DNA of 64,000 nucleotides from Scolanthus callimorphus (Eukaryota > Cnidaria > Anthozoa > Actiniaria > Edwardsiidae), in contig CM066913.1 of the NCBI GenBank assembly GCA_033964015.1, forward strand, positions 22,591,854 to 22,655,853. Direction: 5' to 3'. How positions within the stretch are numbered: the stretch's first letter is position 1; the number at the start of each line of letters is the position of its first letter. Shown in pieces: positions 32,701 through 41,914 of this stretch. The position numbers and the translations under genes were made by a program. The notes beneath the pieces were generated by a model. It had not been told where the DNA came from, made no database searches, and worked only from the letters and a program-made list of their open reading frames with translations.

Positions 32701-35463
32701 ATGTATCTGTTAACAGTGATATAAATTTGAAAAGTCCTTCTCCTGATTTAGCAAACTCCCATTGTCATACCCAGGCTCTTGTGACATCCTATAGACCATC
32801 TGCACTAACTGGGTCACGTGACCCCAACTTCCTCTGAACGAGATGTTTTGTCAAAATCAATTTCAGAAATACAAAGAACCAACTGATATTAGTTAAAAAC
32901 TCAAGTTTCAGCTTAAAACAGGGTCCTGAAGGGGGGGGGGGGGGGGGGGGGGGGTCCCCATCCCGTTTCCCGGCCGTTTTTTTTCGAAAAATCCCGTTCC
33001 CAGTAGGTAAAATCCCGTTCCCGGTAGGACCAGTCGGTAAAATCCCGGCGCACGAAAACTGTGATGTTAAAATTGAGATTCCTGCTTTTATCGGTACTAT
33101 CTCTTGGTCATGTAGGTTTTATTGTACGTGCACGCCGCAAATGACGAAATTGTTATTATTGCAACCAAATGACGAATTGCTATGCTTGTAATGTCGATTT
33201 CTTTCCAACAGGCCTATCACTATAAAGGCTTTTCGTGATCCCCCTATTTGAACATGGGATATATTTTACAGGAATTTTTCTTCTGTTGCGCGTGAAGCAC
33301 GCCCTGTTTTAATTGATAAACGAATTTCATCAAGCCTCAGAAAAAAGGTAGATGAACATTGCAGTTTTTGTGTATAGCAAATAAAGCCTGTAGTTTGTAT
33401 TCTTTCGTGCACGACGCAAATGACGAAATCGTTATATTTGCGGCCCAACTGATGAATGTCTATGTTTGTAACGTCTATCTCACGCTTACGGGCTTCTTTC
33501 GAACATAGTAATTGCCTGCCAGGCCTATCACTGGAGGGCTTTTCGCGGGGAGTTTGTTTTTCCTCGCTAAGATACAAGTGTTCTTGTAACGGGCATTCCA
33601 TTTAAACGGCACGAGCATATTGTCCTTGTTTGCGGGAGATCTCAAACGTAATATTAGATGTTTCTTCCTTATGCGAAATGTTTAACGTATTGAATGAAGA
33701 GAACTACAAAAATGCAAATGATATAGAAATTGCTGGACTAATTCCGCAGAAAATTTCTTGTAATCCCCTCTTCCAGGGCTTCAGGTTTCGAGAGTTCCCC
33801 CCCTTTCGCCCACTCCAAAGTGAAATGATCCTCTGCCCGTATGATATATCGTCCTCAATTTTGATGAAAGATATATCATACGATTCTATTCAAAAAGTGG
33901 TTCCGCCGTTTTGAAAATGCCTATGCCAAGTTAATCAAACCGTTGACCAAAACCTCGCAGATTCCGAGGGACCAAAAAAAGCAAAACGAGGGCCTTAATT
34001 TAGAAGGGGCGAGAAGTGAAATTCTATTTTCAGGTAGCCTGCTGTTAGGATACTCTAAACAGTCTTAAAATGCGAAAAATGGTATAAATTGGCGACTTTT
34101 TATTAGGATACATAGGATATACAAGGAGAGATTTGAAAAATCTCGTTCCCGTTGAAGCATCTTGATTCCCATTCCCGGTAGACAAATCCCGTTCCCGGAA
34201 ACCCAAATCCCGTTTTCCCGGCCTAAAAAAAGGCGAATCCCGGCTCCCGTTTTACCCCTTCAGGACCCTGTTAAAATCTTTAACCTGGAGCAAATGGCAG
34301 CGAGTTGAATTTTCAAGATTTTATTCAGAATCTATGGGATTTGTGTCACGTGACCCTGTTAGTGCAAATGGCCTATTGGGGGCCTTTTTCGCTGGTATGC
34401 TAAAACGGCGCGCATGCGTACATAAAACCATCTCTATCTTGCTTTTGAAAATCGTATCTGCTAATTCGACGTCGTGCTCTCGAAATGAGTGTTATTTTTC
34501 CGTAATCAATCTGACAATAGCGATTTCTTGATCCATTGAAATTTGCAGAGTTTCTCATCGTATTTCTTTCTTTATCCACAGATCAAAGACATCAAGGAAT
34601 CTTTGCGACTTCTCAAAGACCTCGGAGAAGGAGAGTACGGCAAAGTGTACTACGGAGAGATATCGACCAAAGCCGAGGGGCGTCCGGTGGGAACCTGCGT
34701 ACTAGTCGTTTCTTTACGAGAAACGCACGAAGTTGATGTTAGGGACGAATTGTTTGAGAAAGCCGAAACATGGTCCAAACTAAGACATCCGAATATTATC
34801 TCAATTATAGGAATGTGCAACCAGGGTACTCCTACGTGCGTGCTCTACGAGTATCTAGAATATGGGACCTTACATGAGTACCTCATCCGAAATGCTCCGA
34901 TTGACGACCCGGAAGCTGAGGAAGACGAAACGGACACCCTGTGGTGTGACGATTTGTTATCGATTGCTTACCAAGTAGCAGCAGGAATGAATTATTTGTC
35001 GAGTAATAATGTAGTCCACGGGGACTTAGCTACTAGAAACTGTATGGTCGGCACCGGCCGGTCAATCAAAATCACAGACATTGCCCTGACTCGATTGGGC
35101 TACTCACATGACTACCACAGGCAGCCCAACAGGCGGCCCTTGCCGGTACGGTGGATGGCCCCTGAGGGCATTCTTAGCTATAGATTCACCACAGAGACTG
35201 ATATTTGGTCCTTTGGGGTGCTCCTGTGGGAGCTATTTTCCTATGGGGCTCAGCCCCATTTTGGGTTCTCAAATGAGGACGTCATGTTTCAATTACGTGA
35301 CTGCGTACAATTACCGTGTCCGGTAGACTGTCCGTCGGCCGTCTACGCACTTATGAAAGAGTGCTGGGATATTCTGCCGCCAAGCCGGCCGCGCTTTAGT
35401 ACGATCTACACACATCTTTGCGCCCTGAGATGCGATGTTTCCCAACCTCCTTCGGTCACATAG
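24498..35463 (+). CDS. ROR: ROR-family receptor tyrosine kinase-like protein, complete (10 exons, 775 aa)
   Basis: Coding exons are 24498-24570, 24887-24935, 26974-27165, 27331-27461, 28308-28340, 28439-28505, 29216-29679, 29964-30209, 31822-32012 and 34582-35463. All junctions are GT-AG and the total is 2328 nt, 775 codons plus TAG. Residues 1-24 form a signal peptide (IWFILLCSQVLCSS). About 41-148 is an I-set Ig domain with paired Cys, VTWFKDG and DAGIYKC. About 182-336 is a Frizzled-type CRD with ten Cys. About 337-418 is a kringle with six Cys, then a transmembrane helix (423-452) and a cytoplasmic kinase-like domain (about 490-768). Ig-Fz-kringle-TM-kinase is unique to ROR receptors, which bind Wnt5-type ligands at the cell surface. 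The kinase part lacks key residues, and there is no Ser/Thr/Pro-rich tail as in vertebrate ROR1/2. The start ATG was chosen because it alone gives a signal peptide in the phase required by exon 2. Confidence 0.95.
26597..26809. mobile_element. TGTGTGGTTCCAGAAA MITE, copy in ROR intron 2
   Basis: TGTGTGGTTCCAGAAA at the left is mirrored by TTTCTGGAACCACACA at the right. ATCCATACCCCC/GGGGGTATGGAT lie just inside, and a poly-C run of about 35 lies in the centre. Confidence 0.8.
26974..27461 (+). CDS. ROR: ROR Ig-domain exons
   Basis: Two exons (26974-27165, 27331-27461) split one I-set immunoglobulin domain. The B-strand Cys is in VALKCVVSG, the Trp in VTWFKDG, and the F-strand motif is DAGIYKC. 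The two exons join through an AG/G arginine codon. Confidence 0.9.
27716..27916. mobile_element. TGTGTGGTTCCAGAAA MITE, copy in ROR intron 4
   Basis: This copy has the same inverted ends (TGTGTGTTTCCAGAAA ... TTTTTTGGAACCACACA) and the same internal GAAATTCCAGAGG segments as the copy at 26597. A fragment follows at 28002-28040. Confidence 0.78.
28964..29110. mobile_element. Rearranged copies of the same MITE in ROR intron 6
   Basis: Two left-type ends (about 28966 and 29060) stand in the same orientation with a poly-C run between them, 110 bp upstream of the CRD exon. A tRNA-B-box-like segment (GGTTCGAGAATGG near 28832) precedes them. Confidence 0.65.
29216..29679 (+). CDS. ROR: ROR Frizzled-type cysteine-rich domain exon
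   Basis: One 464-nt exon encodes the whole CRD. Ten Cys are present, including LLCHYLFPYC, CYDECDLL and a closing KCIHLGI. This is the Wnt-binding module. Confidence 0.93.
29964..30209 (+). CDS. ROR: ROR kringle domain exon
   Basis: One exon encodes a kringle with six Cys and the signatures RCFNG, CQRW, FCRNPGG, PWCFT and YCDITKC. It is bounded by a CGCAG acceptor and a GTACGT donor. Confidence 0.93.
30246..30745. mobile_element. Foldback element in the ROR kringle-TM intron
   Basis: The left arm AACCCAGTAGACCACGGCAA...TTCAAA (30249-30303) is mirrored by TTTGAAGCAGCCGCGGGC...GGGTT (30691-30747), about 55 bp with roughly ten mismatches. The inside is non-coding. Confidence 0.7.
30780..31310. 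mobile_element. Second foldback element in the same intron
   Basis: The strongest arms are 30918-30985 (GGCGAACCAGCC...CTAAAGTTTGTAG) and 31090-31153. Weaker outer arms pair GATGACTGTCGAAA (about 30795) with TTTCGACAGTCATC (about 31288). Confidence 0.65.
31822..32012 (+). CDS. ROR: ROR transmembrane exon
   Basis: The exon encodes an acidic juxtamembrane start (EDAPVIHVI), a helix of about 28 hydrophobic residues ending FFCWRC, and a basic/polar stop-transfer segment. The ILYTVIP start resembles the ILYILVP start of vertebrate ROR helices as I recall them. Confidence 0.9.
32791..34376. mobile_element. Outer MITE of a nested pair in ROR intron 9
   Basis: ATAGACCATCTGCACTAACT and GGGTCACGTGACC at the left are mirrored by GTCACGTGACCC and GTTAGTGCAAATGGCCTAT at the right. 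Without the inner element it would be only about 230 bp. Confidence 0.7.
32919..34270. mobile_element. Inner TIR element with TTAAAA duplication
   Basis: CAGGGTCCTGAAGGGG and its inverse CCCCTTCAGGACCCTG bound the element. TTAAAA is present on both sides (32913-32918 and 34271-34276). Near both ends there are several ATCCCGTTCCCGG-type subterminal repeats, which may be transposase sites. The inside has no recognisable transposase. Confidence 0.8.
34582..35463 (+). CDS. ROR: ROR kinase-like domain exon (predicted pseudokinase)
   Basis: A single 882-nt exon encodes residues 483-775. The Gly-rich loop is kept (GEGEYGKVY), as are the catalytic-loop Asp and Asn (HGDLATRN, D630 and N635), the APE-like motif (MAPEG) and WSFGVLLWE. 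The position of the ATP-anchoring lysine in VAIK is Val525 (VLVV), and ungapped alignment puts Lys542 where the alpha-C Glu should be. DFG is replaced by DIA at 648-650; vertebrate RORs have DLG. The stop follows about ten residues after the last kinase helix. Confidence 0.93.
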   Translation: MKDIKESLRLLKDLGEGEYGKVYYGEISTKAEGRPVGTCVLVVSLRETHEVDVRDELFEKAETWSKLRHPNIISIIGMCNQGTPTCVLYEYLEYGTLHEYLIRNAPIDDPEAEEDETDTLWCDDLLSIAYQVAAGMNYLSSNNVVHGDLATRNCMVGTGRSIKITDIALTRLGYSHDYHRQPNRRPLPVRWMAPEGILSYRFTTETDIWSFGVLLWELFSYGAQPHFGFSNEDVMFQLRDCVQLPCPVDCPSAVYALMKECWDILPPSRPRFSTIYTHLCALRCDVSQPPSVT

Positions 35464-36436
35464 TCGGGACGAGACACGAATATACTCATGCTGCAGAATG
35501 GATGCATCTCGCATCAAACTGAACAGCCAGAATAGCGAACCTTAAGCGCACTCACGTTTCCAACCGATCATGGCCTCGATATCATTGCACGACCGCTGTA
35601 AGAGTCATAGTGGAATCTGGCTTCACTACGAAGCTCGTGACTCGCCCTAAAGAGTCTCATTCACCTGATGCCTTAGAGACTTGTCTCGCGTTTCGTCTCG
35701 TGGTCTGTGTAGTGAGGCGCGTATGTAATCTCCCTAGGACGTTTTATGCAAAACTGCTTGCACTAGATGGTGAACATGCCTTTTGGGGTTCCTAGCCGAC
35801 TTGTCCTCGCTCTAAAATTACCTATAATGGTCATTCCACATGGTAAATTTACAAATGGTCATTTGACATGCGCGAGTAGTCAAACATGGTGTAGCGGGTT
35901 GCAGTAGCGCACTTGTGTCTTTTTTGGTTCGCACTGTTTTAGATACACATTGTTTCGTTCTATTGTATTGATAGAACGAAGCTAATTGTAATTGTAAGTC
36001 ATGTCACCAAAATTTAGGTATCCATCATTTGTATGGAATGACCATTGGTAATAGCGAGAACATGTTGTCCGAGCACATGAAAAATGTAGACAGTCTACCG
36101 TGAACGGCGAATACAGTAATGTAGTTAATGTTAAATTAGATTGAATGAGTGAACGCGCTTGTGCAATGTCTCGATCTTAAGGAGAAATGATTTACGTTAT
36201 TCAATTCTAAAAGAAAAATTGACAAATGATATAAATATATTATAATGATGAATACAGAGCTGTTTTATATCACAAGAAAAAAACACTGAGCTTGCTGTGG
36301 TAGTAGGTTTGTTTGATAATAAAGTTTAAAGGTGAAAAATATATCTTAAAGTATCTCTTAAAAGAGGGATTGCAGTCATCAACGAACTATAATTAATTTT
36401 CACTTGCATCACTCATGTATAGAAAGAGGTAATGAC
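35464..36436 (+). other. Likely ROR 3' untranslated region and downstream DNA
   Basis: A polyadenylation signal AATAAA occurs at 36318-36323, 855 bp after the stop. Nothing coding is supported. The 61-codon ORF at 35610 has no features. Confidence 0.4.
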
Positions 36437-36439
36437 TGA

Positions 36440-37441
36440 GACCCCGTCCACACTACTCTGTTTTCAAACGAAAACGGATACTTTTTGCTCCGGATACGGC
36501 TATCGTCCACACTACAACGCGAAAACGATCACCGAAAACGGATCAATCTGAAAACGCTCTGTTTTCTAGTGTGGACGGGTGAAAACGACTTGATGTCACC
36601 ACAGCAAACCCGATAGGGCCGATAGATCGAAATGCGCATGCGTTGAGCTTATTTGAGCATGCGCACTGAATGCATAAGAGCGTTTTCGTACGGATACGCG
36701 TTTGTAGTGTGGACGGGCGAAAACGACTCAGTGGCATAAAGGCATGGCTCTAAAACGAGGGCCTGCTTTTTTGTAACTTCGTTATTTTTCAACGAAAATC
36801 TTTCAAACTTGGCCCACTAACACGTTTTGGAATTCTAATTTCGATGAAGTTGTTGTTGCCATGGTAACGATGTCACGTGACTCACCATCCGCCATTTTGG
36901 ATGAAATTTTTAACGCCCGTGAAGGTATGTAGAGAAGATGAAAAATAGAAATTTAAATTTCTTTTCAGCATTGTCTTTCTATCATTAGTCTTTCTGTAAA
37001 CCTAATTGGATATCGAGGATCTTGTCTTAATAAAGACATTTTTTCACAATATAATATATTTCAAAAGCACGGAAAATCTGATAATTTCTTTTTTCTTGAG
37101 AAATTCCAAGATATCCAATTAGTTTCATTTGAAGGAAGTTGTCCTGTATCTAAATATGTGTTTACCTTTCAATTTCACCATTTTCTGTGTATCTTCAGAG
37201 GGTCTAAATAAAAAATCCAAGATGGCCGCCACAGAGTCACGTGATAAAGCTCTTGTTGAAGTTATTGTACTGACCAATTTTGATGATGATCCATACAATA
37301 GAACACGAGTTAGAAAGAATAATCCCTTTTTTCAGGCAAACGGTTTAATGCCACTGAGGATAAGTGTGGACGCATATCTCTTTGAAAACGGAGCAAAAAG
37401 TATCTGTTTTCGTCTGACAACGGTGTAGTGTGGACAAGGTC
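36440..37441. mobile_element. Harbinger-like MITE, copy 2, split by another element
   Basis: The ends GACCCCGTCCACACTAC and GTAGTGTGGACAAGGTC are flanked by TGA on both sides (36437-36439, 37442-37444). The middle is interrupted by a second inverted-repeat element at about 36727-37352 (CTCAGTGGCAT ... ATGCCACTGAG). That element has inner arms on GTCACGTGACTC and GCCATTTTGGAT. Confidence 0.78.
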
Positions 37442-38700
37442 TGAGAATTATGTTAAATATTTGACGTTTTTTTTAAATTGTTTGGAAAAGAAAATTTTGT
37501 TGGGGGTTATTGGAAATTCTGTAAAAAGTTGATAATTTGGTTATTTAAAAATATGGCTTATAGTCAAAAATGAATGGACGGGTACCAAAAAATTTTCTCC
37601 TCACCCACACCCATGGAATTGTTTGATTTGAAAAGCCAGTCTAACTCCAATAAGAGGAGACAGGATATAAAATAAATATATGTTATTTTACCCGGGCTGG
37701 GAGGTCCGTATAGGGTCCTGTGACCAAGGGCTGGAAAATGTTGACCGAGGCCGGAGGTCCGCCCCCGTTCGTAAATTCGTGGACCCGCCACTGTCTGACG
37801 GCATCTCGTAGCCAAGCCTTTGTTGAGTTAGAAGCAAAAAAAAGGTTACAAAGCGTTTATTAGAGATGCCTACTGCAATCATTTACAAGTCTCTATTGAC
37901 CATTATGAAATTCAATTGAAAATCCTTAATCCGTGTGACCAAAAACCCGACTTGATCCGGATGCTATATCAATTTCGGGATATTTAACATTACAGGAGAG
38001 CTTGAAATGGTACTTCATTGAATTATGATCAATTGTCGTTTTGGCGGCGAAATAATTTAAGTGATATCTCTAACAATCACAAGAAATATCAGGATAAACA
38101 AAATCGAGCATAGTCACGTTCTAGGGAAAAGAAATCGAGCAGCAAAACTGGACGCGAAAAAAATATCGAGCCAAAAATAATTAGTCAACACAGGGTGTTG
38201 GTTATTATAAAGCGCAATGTAACACGTCTCAGTCATCACAAAGGGCAGACATCTTTAATCCATTGGCGTCGACATCTTAGCTGATATGATCGGCGTCACG
38301 ACCCAACATAAACACCATTTCTCCCAATCAAGGAGTGACTTCAACGGGTTACGCCATATACACCTAATTCAGAAAAGGTTGCTTTGGTCATTGAACGCCT
38401 TTGTTTCGTGGTCACTGAAGATCAAAATAATTCCTTTGTTTCGCGCTATTATTGAAAGACCAATGAACAAACACCAAAGCAATCTTTTTTGAATACGACC
38501 CGACTCCGAGCTGATATAGTCGCATAAGGAGAAACATGCAGGTACAGGTAGGTTTGGCGAAAACATGGTTGCATTTTATACCGGTTCGGTAAAACGAATA
38601 CAGGTTTGCATCGGCGTGCGAGCAGCTTCATCCAGGATGAATGACATAAAATCGAGCATATACATGAATGACATAAATCCAGCATAAATTCAAGCTCTGA
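37442..38700. other. Gene-poor stretch with a dispersed repeat
   Basis: At about 37672-37760 a repeat with GGCTGGGAGGTCCGTATAGG occurs, and its inverse is near 55100-55130. An imperfect palindrome lies near 38370-38490. No gene is supported. Confidence 0.4.
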
Positions 38701-38702
38701 GC

Positions 38703-38708
38703 TTTATT
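38703..38708 (-). terminator. Polyadenylation signal of the secreted-protein gene
   Basis: AATAAA on the minus strand, about 55 nt after the stop codon at 38763. Confidence 0.65.
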
Positions 38709-38762
38709 AGATATTTAATTCTCTCTTACATCGAGATTTCTGCCCTGCATAGGAATGGAATG

Positions 38763-40634
38763 TCATGGAATGTTTATGTCCTCCAGGTCAATTCCATAAT
38801 CAAACTTGTAAAGGCATTTCCCTCCTGAACCAATCTTCTCTACTGAATACAAGAACCTCTTGTCATCCACAGCCATCCCAAACATCTTCACATTAGTTTG
38901 TCTCTCCCATTCTCTGATGTAGTGACGTTTCCCTTCGTATGTACGCCCATAGACACCAGCTACAGTGTTGTAATATCTTCCTCCCCGCTCAGACGAATAG
39001 AATAGGTTATGCTTCTTATCCATGGCTATTCCCTTTAACTTATGCATTCGTGAACGTCCATCTTTCCGATCATACCAGTCCGATACCTTGACTTTGAATT
39101 TTGCGGATCTCAATACGTGGGAGGAACCTCTGTTATCGTCTGCTGGGAGCGCTCCTACACCTTCATCTCTTTTACCATCGTCGGTTGCTTCGAACACAAA
39201 GTATTTGCCATCGTTTGAGCAGCCAAAATAGTACTGGTGGTCATAAAACATATTGTATTGCCGCCTCAGTGCCCAACTCATGCGTGACATATGCGGCAGC
39301 ATGTCAAAATCGGTGTACCTTCCAGGCATGTCGTAAGCAGTGATTTTCCCATTAAAATCAGCGTACGCAATGCGTTTTCCACAGAAAGCAACACCGATCA
39401 CATCTGCAGTTTTGTGAGGTTGCCAAGCAGGGAAGAGTTGAGGTAGTGTATAGTAATGTTCCAAGCTAATTCCACTGGGATCACTGAGGTCCCCGTTTAT
39501 TTTAAACAATATGACTTTGCTTTTTCCTCCAGACAAACTGCTTTTGGCGGCTACGGCAAGCAATTTCTTTTCCTTGTGGATGGATATGCCGTAAGGGTGA
39601 CAGTTTCCGCCGCATTCGGATCCGGGTACTGGAATAGTCTTGACCACATTCAACGTCTCGGGTTTGACGATCATGATCTTCTTGGCTTCGGGCTGGGCGA
39701 CGTACAAATATCCATTTGAGTAAAGTAGGGTGTAGGAGTCTGCAAATTTACTGCAGTCAGTCTGTACCAACTGTATAGGGATAACAGACAGGTCTCTGAG
39801 GGCAAAGACGACGTCTTGCTGCATTTTTCGTCTATCTGTAGAAGCGCTGTCTTTTCCTAATTTGGAACAAAGCTTCGTATACAAGGCGTCTCTTAACTTA
39901 GGCCACCAGGTGCAGACTTCTCTCATTTTACTCTTGTAAGATGCATTGTCATTCTTGTATTTCAATGACGCTGCCAACACAACTGAGGCGTAGCCGTCTT
40001 CCTGGTAACGGAACATTTTCCTTATAAAGATCCAGGTCAGTTTGGCAGCTTGTGCGGGGCTCTTGCCGTTATCGGTCTGTATTCTGTAGTAACGAGTCGC
40101 AAAACCTTTCTCGGTAATCAGATCCTTAATGTGAAAAAGAGCGTTTTGAACGTAATTGTCCTGCCCGTCTCCACCCAAAATCTCAGTGATGAACTTTTGC
40201 TGCCTTTCGATAGCTAGATTTGAGGTGTCCTTGATCTTTAGGTCTCGAATCACTTTCTTTCTCTGGTTAGCAATGTATTTGATGCGATCGAAGTACCATT
40301 TTCGTTGGGATACACTCCAAATTTCTTGGACGTCTTTCTTGATAGACTTGATGTCGTTGTGGATGGCTTGCAGCTTTGCTTCGATCTTCTTCAGCCTGGG
40401 GGTGATCTCGTCTTTACTGCAGACAGATGAAAATGTACAGATGGCCCCCTGAATGGTGGCGCCCACACTGACAATAAGACCTATCAAGCTAAGAGGGTCG
40501 ACGAATCGTTTCTCTCTAACTTTCACTTCACTTTCGTCAAAGGTGACGTTACTCATAGCTCCACCTTCAACTTCCCACCATAGCACACACCAAGCCACTA
40601 GGATTGCCAACACAAAATGCTTGATAAACGCCAT
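38763..40634 (-). CDS. Secreted protein: furin-type site, hydrophobic/coiled N-terminus, propeller-like C-terminus (623 aa)
   Basis: I do not recognise the family. The single-exon CDS encodes a signal peptide (about residues 1-25, FVLAILVAWCVLWW). A short propeptide follows, ending in the dibasic REKR at 40-43. The predicted mature N-terminus has a glycine-rich hydrophobic stretch (FVDPLSLIGLIVSVGATIQG, 44-63), two nearby Cys and an amphipathic heptad helix (about 78-110). A helical region runs to about 290. From about 300 to 623, beta-strand blocks such as NGYLYVAQPEAKKIMIVKP, KKLLAVAAKS, KRIAYADFNGKITAYD and KKHNLFYSS suggest an NHL/WD-like beta-propeller. On the minus strand a TTTTTCAG acceptor lies 14 bp before the ATG, so a 5' untranslated exon is likely. 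The protein is probably exported and processed by a furin-like protease. A membrane-active role is only a guess from the hydrophobic segment. Confidence 0.85.
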   Translation of the reverse strand: MAFIKHFVLAILVAWCVLWWEVEGGAMSNVTFDESEVKVREKRFVDPLSLIGLIVSVGATIQGAICTFSSVCSKDEITPRLKKIEAKLQAIHNDIKSIKKDVQEIWSVSQRKWYFDRIKYIANQRKKVIRDLKIKDTSNLAIERQQKFITEILGGDGQDNYVQNALFHIKDLITEKGFATRYYRIQTDNGKSPAQAAKLTWIFIRKMFRYQEDGYASVVLAASLKYKNDNASYKSKMREVCTWWPKLRDALYTKLCSKLGKDSASTDRRKMQQDVVFALRDLSVIPIQLVQTDCSKFADSYTLLYSNGYLYVAQPEAKKIMIVKPETLNVVKTIPVPGSECGGNCHPYGISIHKEKKLLAVAAKSSLSGGKSKVILFKINGDLSDPSGISLEHYYTLPQLFPAWQPHKTADVIGVAFCGKRIAYADFNGKITAYDMPGRYTDFDMLPHMSRMSWALRRQYNMFYDHQYYFGCSNDGKYFVFEATDDGKRDEGVGALPADDNRGSSHVLRSAKFKVKVSDWYDRKDGRSRMHKLKGIAMDKKHNLFYSSERGGRYYNTVAGVYGRTYEGKRHYIREWERQTNVKMFGMAVDDKRFLYSVEKIGSGGKCLYKFDYGIDLEDINIP

Positions 40635-40950
40635 GGAATATTAACACCTGAAAAATACAAATAATTGGGACGTTCAAGCATGAAATGAAGAAGAGTTATT
40701 GAAGTAATATCTAAGTAATGTTTACAAAACGAGCTGGAGTGTTTTATCGGGGAAAGAAACACTCGGTCTACCCCCTCGTGCATATGCTGCCCGGAACTCT
40801 AAGGGAGTATGCTATCTTTTGCAATACTCCCAGGGGTATGGGGAGTAAACATGCCATGACACGCAAGGGTCCAAGAGATTAATGAGCGTCCCGAAATCAA
40901 TGAGCTGGCGGGTTATTGTTGACAAACTAATTTGGGGGGGGGGGGATACA

Positions 40951-41112
40951 TTATGAGCTTTGCGGTGGAATCAGTGAAGTCACTGCTGCCTCTCGCAAGG
41001 CAGCTTTCCTTTGTTCAACTTCGAGATCGTGTACGCACAAAAGATGACGACTTAAATTGTGTAAATCAGGTTGGCCACAGAGTGGACAAGTCCTCGGGAA
41101 CCTTCTCGGCAT
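40951..41112 (-). CDS. Small C2H2-like zinc-finger protein (53 aa) of the divergent-gene element
   Basis: The ORF starts MPRRFPRTCPLCGQPDLHNL and carries one finger, C-x2-C-x8-H-H-type, reading CPLCGQPDLHNLSRHLLCVH. A basic/acidic helix follows and the ORF ends in a stop at 40951. The same start is found at 61447 in the second copy (MPFKFPRTCPVCGGPELKNL), where the finger spacing is identical. That conservation supports it as a real gene despite its size. It diverges from the acidic gene across the 11-bp repeats. DNA binding is inferred from the finger only. Confidence 0.62.
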   Translation of the reverse strand: MPRRFPRTCPLCGQPDLHNLSRHLLCVHDLEVEQRKAALREAAVTSLIPPQSS

Positions 41113-41191
41113 GGTGGTAGAGATGAAATGACAGAAACCTTAGAACATCGGTTATATAGGGAATGGAGCAGGAAACCACAGGGTGACCAAA

Positions 41192-41284
41192 GGTTAACTC
41201 ATGGGTAACCAAAGGGTAACCATGGGGTAACCAAGAGATGGGGTAACCATGGGGTAACCATGGGGTAACCAAAGGGTAACCCAC
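41192..41284. repeat. 11-bp minisatellite (GGGTAACCAWR) between divergent genes
   Basis: About seven units of GGGTAACCATG or GGGTAACCAAA repeat every 11 bp, one with a 5-bp insertion. The array sits between the zinc-finger start (41112) and the TATA box (41361). Confidence 0.88.
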
Positions 41285-41360
41285 AGAGGCATTGTTGTGA
41301 ATATCCCGCCGTAGCCAATAAGACAAATGTGAGCTTGGTAGCCCGGCCTTCTCTTAAAGG

Positions 41361-41369
41361 TATATAAAA
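41361..41369 (+). promoter_or_regulatory. TATA box of the acidic gene, copy 1
   Basis: TATATAAAA follows a stretch similar to the second copy (CTTGG...CCGGCCTTC), which supports it as a promoter. Confidence 0.65.
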
Positions 41370-41414
41370 CATGCAGTGAGGCGAAGTCAATCAGTTCTAG
41401 CGAGAACATTAAAA

Positions 41415-41885
41415 GATGATGAAGCTAGCCTTCCAAGCTCTGAAATCAGCGAAGAACGTTCTGAAAACGAAACAGAGGACAGCTCTGATGATGAGTATGT
41501 CTGGTCTCGCTTTCAAGGCGAAGCTATTCGGCTACACGACAATCGCTGGAAAGAAATGGTAGAGCATTATGAGGGGCTTGGAAATAGAAAAGTTAAAGCC
41601 AGCAACGATCTTGTTCCCACACACCAGGATGAGCTCCGATGAATCTTGTTCGACACCATGAAATGGAATGCATGATCTTCGAAAGGATCCCTACTATAAA
41701 ACAAATGCAAAAGAAAATTATAGAGACACGACAGAATCTCATGGACAAGGATGATTTTGATTGGAAAGAAGCCACCGAAGCAGCCATCGAAGAGAAAATA
41801 TTTAGTGAATAAGCTTTTTGCCAAGCAATCAGTTCCAGAACAGGAAGTGCCAAAATAGGGAGGACAATTTTACCAGCGCTATTGA
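41415..41885 (+). pseudogene. Acidic protein gene of the divergent-gene element, decayed copy
   Basis: The frame starts DDEASLPSSEISEE without an in-frame ATG; the ATG-bearing stretch found at 61893 has been lost. It is rich in Asp/Glu/Ser, then shares WKEMVEHYEGLGN and NDLVP with the second copy. A TGA stops it at about 41642. The C-terminal part recurs in shifted frames up to GGQFYQRY and TGA at 41883-41885, with another stop (TAG) in place of a Trp codon. It is probably dead. Confidence 0.68.
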
Positions 41886-41914
41886 TTTGAGACCTCTATA
41901 CGACTTCTCTACAC

